Shown here piece after piece: positions 61,830-64,000 of a stretch of 64,000 nt of DNA. The position numbers and the translations under genes are program-made. Numbering within the stretch: position 1 is the stretch's first letter; the number at the start of each line of letters is the position of its first letter. The notes under the pieces are model-generated. The model had not been told where the DNA came from, made no database searches, and saw nothing but the letters and a program-made list of their open reading frames with translations. Source of the DNA: Mixophyes australis (taxonomy: Eukaryota; Chordata; Amphibia; Anura; Limnodynastidae); the NCBI GenBank assembly GCA_036250195.1, contig JAVHZZ010000011.1:1809001-1873000 (forward strand), given 5' to 3'.

Positions 61830-62040
61830 TGACCGAGGGAGCCTGAGATTGAGTACAGGGAGAGGGTGAAGCGAGGGAGCCGGAGATGGAGCACAGGGAG
61901 AGGGTGAAGCGAGTGAACAGGTGATAGAGCGCAGGGAGAGGGTGATGTGATGGAATAGAGGGAGTGGGTCATGGAGCTCAGGGAGTGGGTGAAGTGATTA
62001 CACAAAGGGAGCAGGTGATGCAGCAGAGGGAGCAGGTGTT
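61830..62040. repeat. Degenerate about 36-bp tandem repeat
   Basis: 'gagcacagggagagggtgaa' and close variants ('gcgagggagcc', 'gtgatggagc') recur about five or six times, upstream of the hAT transposase relic. Confidence 0.75.
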
Positions 62041-64000
62041 TCTGGGAAATTCCTTTTTACATGTGCAACAACATACTAGACATTACAGTGTGAGAGGTTG
62101 TCCCCTGCATCCAGAAACTGTGAAGAGGGCAAAGAGTTGAAGAAAGAAGCAAAGAAAACTTTTTTTGGCAGGTAGGTCGGGCATAAGGTCCGTGGCCAAC
62201 AATAGGCGCAAGGCCCTGGAAAATTAGGGGAATATTAGGGGAGCATGTAGGATATGTTTTGGATGCATAAAATAATTTCGGGCTCAAGGCCTGTGGGCAC
62301 AAGTAGGTTCAGGCTCTAGGCCTGAGATGGCAAGTCATCCCGGATCAGCCTGCGACAGCAGTGGCTACCAGAATTATCCATAATTGTTAAGGGGCATTTC
62401 TCATTGTGAGATCGCACCCGGTCAGTATCCTCTGGTGAGAAGATAATGGCCATGTGTGGGGTGGTCGCTATAAGATATTACCCTGTACTTTATAGCATAG
62501 TAGTGTACACTGTGTGTTCTTGCCTGCGTAATGTCTTTCCAGGATCCAGAATCCAGGCCCTATTAAAGGTAGGATTTTGGTATCCTCATCCTTCGTCTCC
62601 ATGTTCCTTACCGAGATGTCTGTGTGACTGTGGCGTTTCCAGCTGGATAGTGCACCACACCTAATTGCGTTAGAGTTGCGCGGCATCTGATCCCATAGTT
62701 TATTGTTAGGATCAGGGCACTGCTTTGTTGTTGGTGTAGTTAGTGCTATTGTGAGAGGCACATTCCAGAGTGTAGATAGCTTTGTGGTCGGGCTGTGTTG
62801 TGTCTTTCCTGTTTCCTAGGGACCGGTTTGGAGGGTTGCAGATGACCATTCCTCGGTGAGTACCATTTTCTGGTTGCATTCATGTGTTGGTGGGGTCCTT
62901 ACCCATACAACGGTGAGTAGGGTTCTTTGAGCAGGATTCTTACCTGCGCGAATACCCGTAGTCCTGTGCCCAGACCCAGAACAAAACGAGTTGCTGGCAG
63001 TTGGGGTAGAGTTAAGGGTCTCTACTTCCTGTCGTCACCTCAGACATCCCCTCCTCTCCCATCCGGTAGCAACCAGACTTCAACATCCTTTCATCAAGGA
63101 GACCTCCTACACAATATGCTGAAAACACAGTATACACACAGACAATTGGACAGATGCTTCTATATGATGGATGTAAGTCGGCTGTTCAGGATTATGTCTC
63201 GATACTGCTGTACTGGGATTAGGTTTAGGCAGGTGATGACTTTTCCTGTATATCCCATGATAAGATGATGTTAATCCATAGGATAAATCGGGGACTGTTG
63301 TTACTCTTGGATCTATCTTGGAGAGTTGAAGTTCCCTATAAACAGCAGAACTTTCATGTCCATTAGTCTGTGTTGTTCTGGACTGTACGAGTAGTTTTGC
63401 ATCAGATGTCTCCATATTCTGTTTATTATGTGGTTCTGGAGATTAGTCCTTGTTTCAGCTTTGCCACGTCCCGGCCCCCAGTGGGACATTTAGTGATTTA
63501 GCGGGCAATGTAAAGGTACTCCCAAATTTATGCTTCTTTGTTTTAGATTTTAGATTTTTGTCTGGCTAATATGATGGTGATGGAAGTAATACATTATCGC
63601 TTCAAAAACATCTTCAAGACCCTGAAATGTTTGTCCCCCTTTTCCAGCCCTGTCCTGCAGCTGATTCCGCCTTATGTTGTGCTCCAGTCATCGGCATGGA
63701 CGAACTGCAACAAACATAAGTCTAGGAACCAAACAGCAATAAATTTGTAATTACCACATCACTGATTACACAATTAAACATAATCGACAATTGTTACACA
63801 ATTGTTTCCATTTTAGCTTTGCGGACTAAAATTGAAGAGCTATTAAGTTATCTAAATAAAGAAACACATTATTAAAGGGAAGGAAATACCACCGCTGTCA
63901 CCGCTAAATGCTCATTATGGAGCGCCATCCGCTGGAGGAAATGGACATTACTGGTGTGTGTAGAAATACCAGTGGAAACACATGAGAGGGAGATTGTTCT
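62041..64000. other. Unassigned intergenic DNA
   Basis: About 2 kb without a recognised gene, RNA gene or repeat. The 5' terminus of the hAT element at 55.8-61.7 kb should lie in or near this stretch, but I could not identify it. Confidence 0.4.

Overview
This looks like repeat-dense intergenic DNA from a vertebrate, most likely a frog or toad. That placement rests on the mobile-element mix: a ZBED-type hAT transposon family, CR1/L2-type LINE remains, tRNA-headed SINEs with a LINE-like 'cagcgctgc..ggcgctata' tail, short GGG-ended inverted-repeat elements, a vertebrate-type Gypsy pol relic, and trinucleotide and minisatellite arrays. It is inferred from memory of such repeats, not from a database search. 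I found no intact cellular gene, rRNA, tRNA gene, CRISPR array or operon. The long open frames in this sequence are artefacts of tandem arrays whose period is a multiple of three.

Layout. 1-3 kb: a 132-bp tandem repeat, a 51-bp minisatellite and a long (TG)n tract. 3.3-7.1 kb: several short inverted-repeat DNA elements, including a 388-bp hAT-type copy with an 8-bp target duplication. 9.1-10.7 kb: a 33-bp minisatellite. 11.1-12 kb: a SINE and a broken LINE reverse transcriptase (minus strand). 13-15.1 kb: a possible LTR-element remnant, then a broken tyrosine-recombinase-like gene (minus). 17.5-18.2 kb: an inverted-repeat element. 19.2-22.3 kb: a minisatellite, then a large inverted repeat whose left arm is split by a 1.07-kb hAT derivative. 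22.7-23.7 kb: an ATC/ACC array. 26.0 kb: a second copy of the 3-bp-duplication element. 27.6-31.4 kb: a Gypsy relic broken up by 23-bp and 34-bp minisatellites. 35.2-36.1 kb: a third copy of the short element, with a truncated LINE inserted in it. 37.7-45.05 kb: a 2.15-kb trinucleotide array followed by a 5.1-kb, 52-bp satellite of about 98 units. 46.9-50.3 kb: 32-bp, 68-bp (inside a hAT-like element) and about 41-bp arrays. 53.25 kb: a 195-bp foldback element. 54.6-62 kb: a decayed hAT transposase gene (minus) interrupted by a 3.36-kb second hAT-type element.

Tandem arrays cover roughly 18 kb of the 64 kb by my own tally. At least four arrays lie inside non-autonomous DNA transposons, which is the most coherent pattern here. 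No undescribed gene system is evident. The points most worth following are the nested, target-duplication-bounded insertions, the higher-order structure of the arrays, a perfect CTCF-core match near 49.12 kb, and two weak candidates for conserved noncoding DNA.
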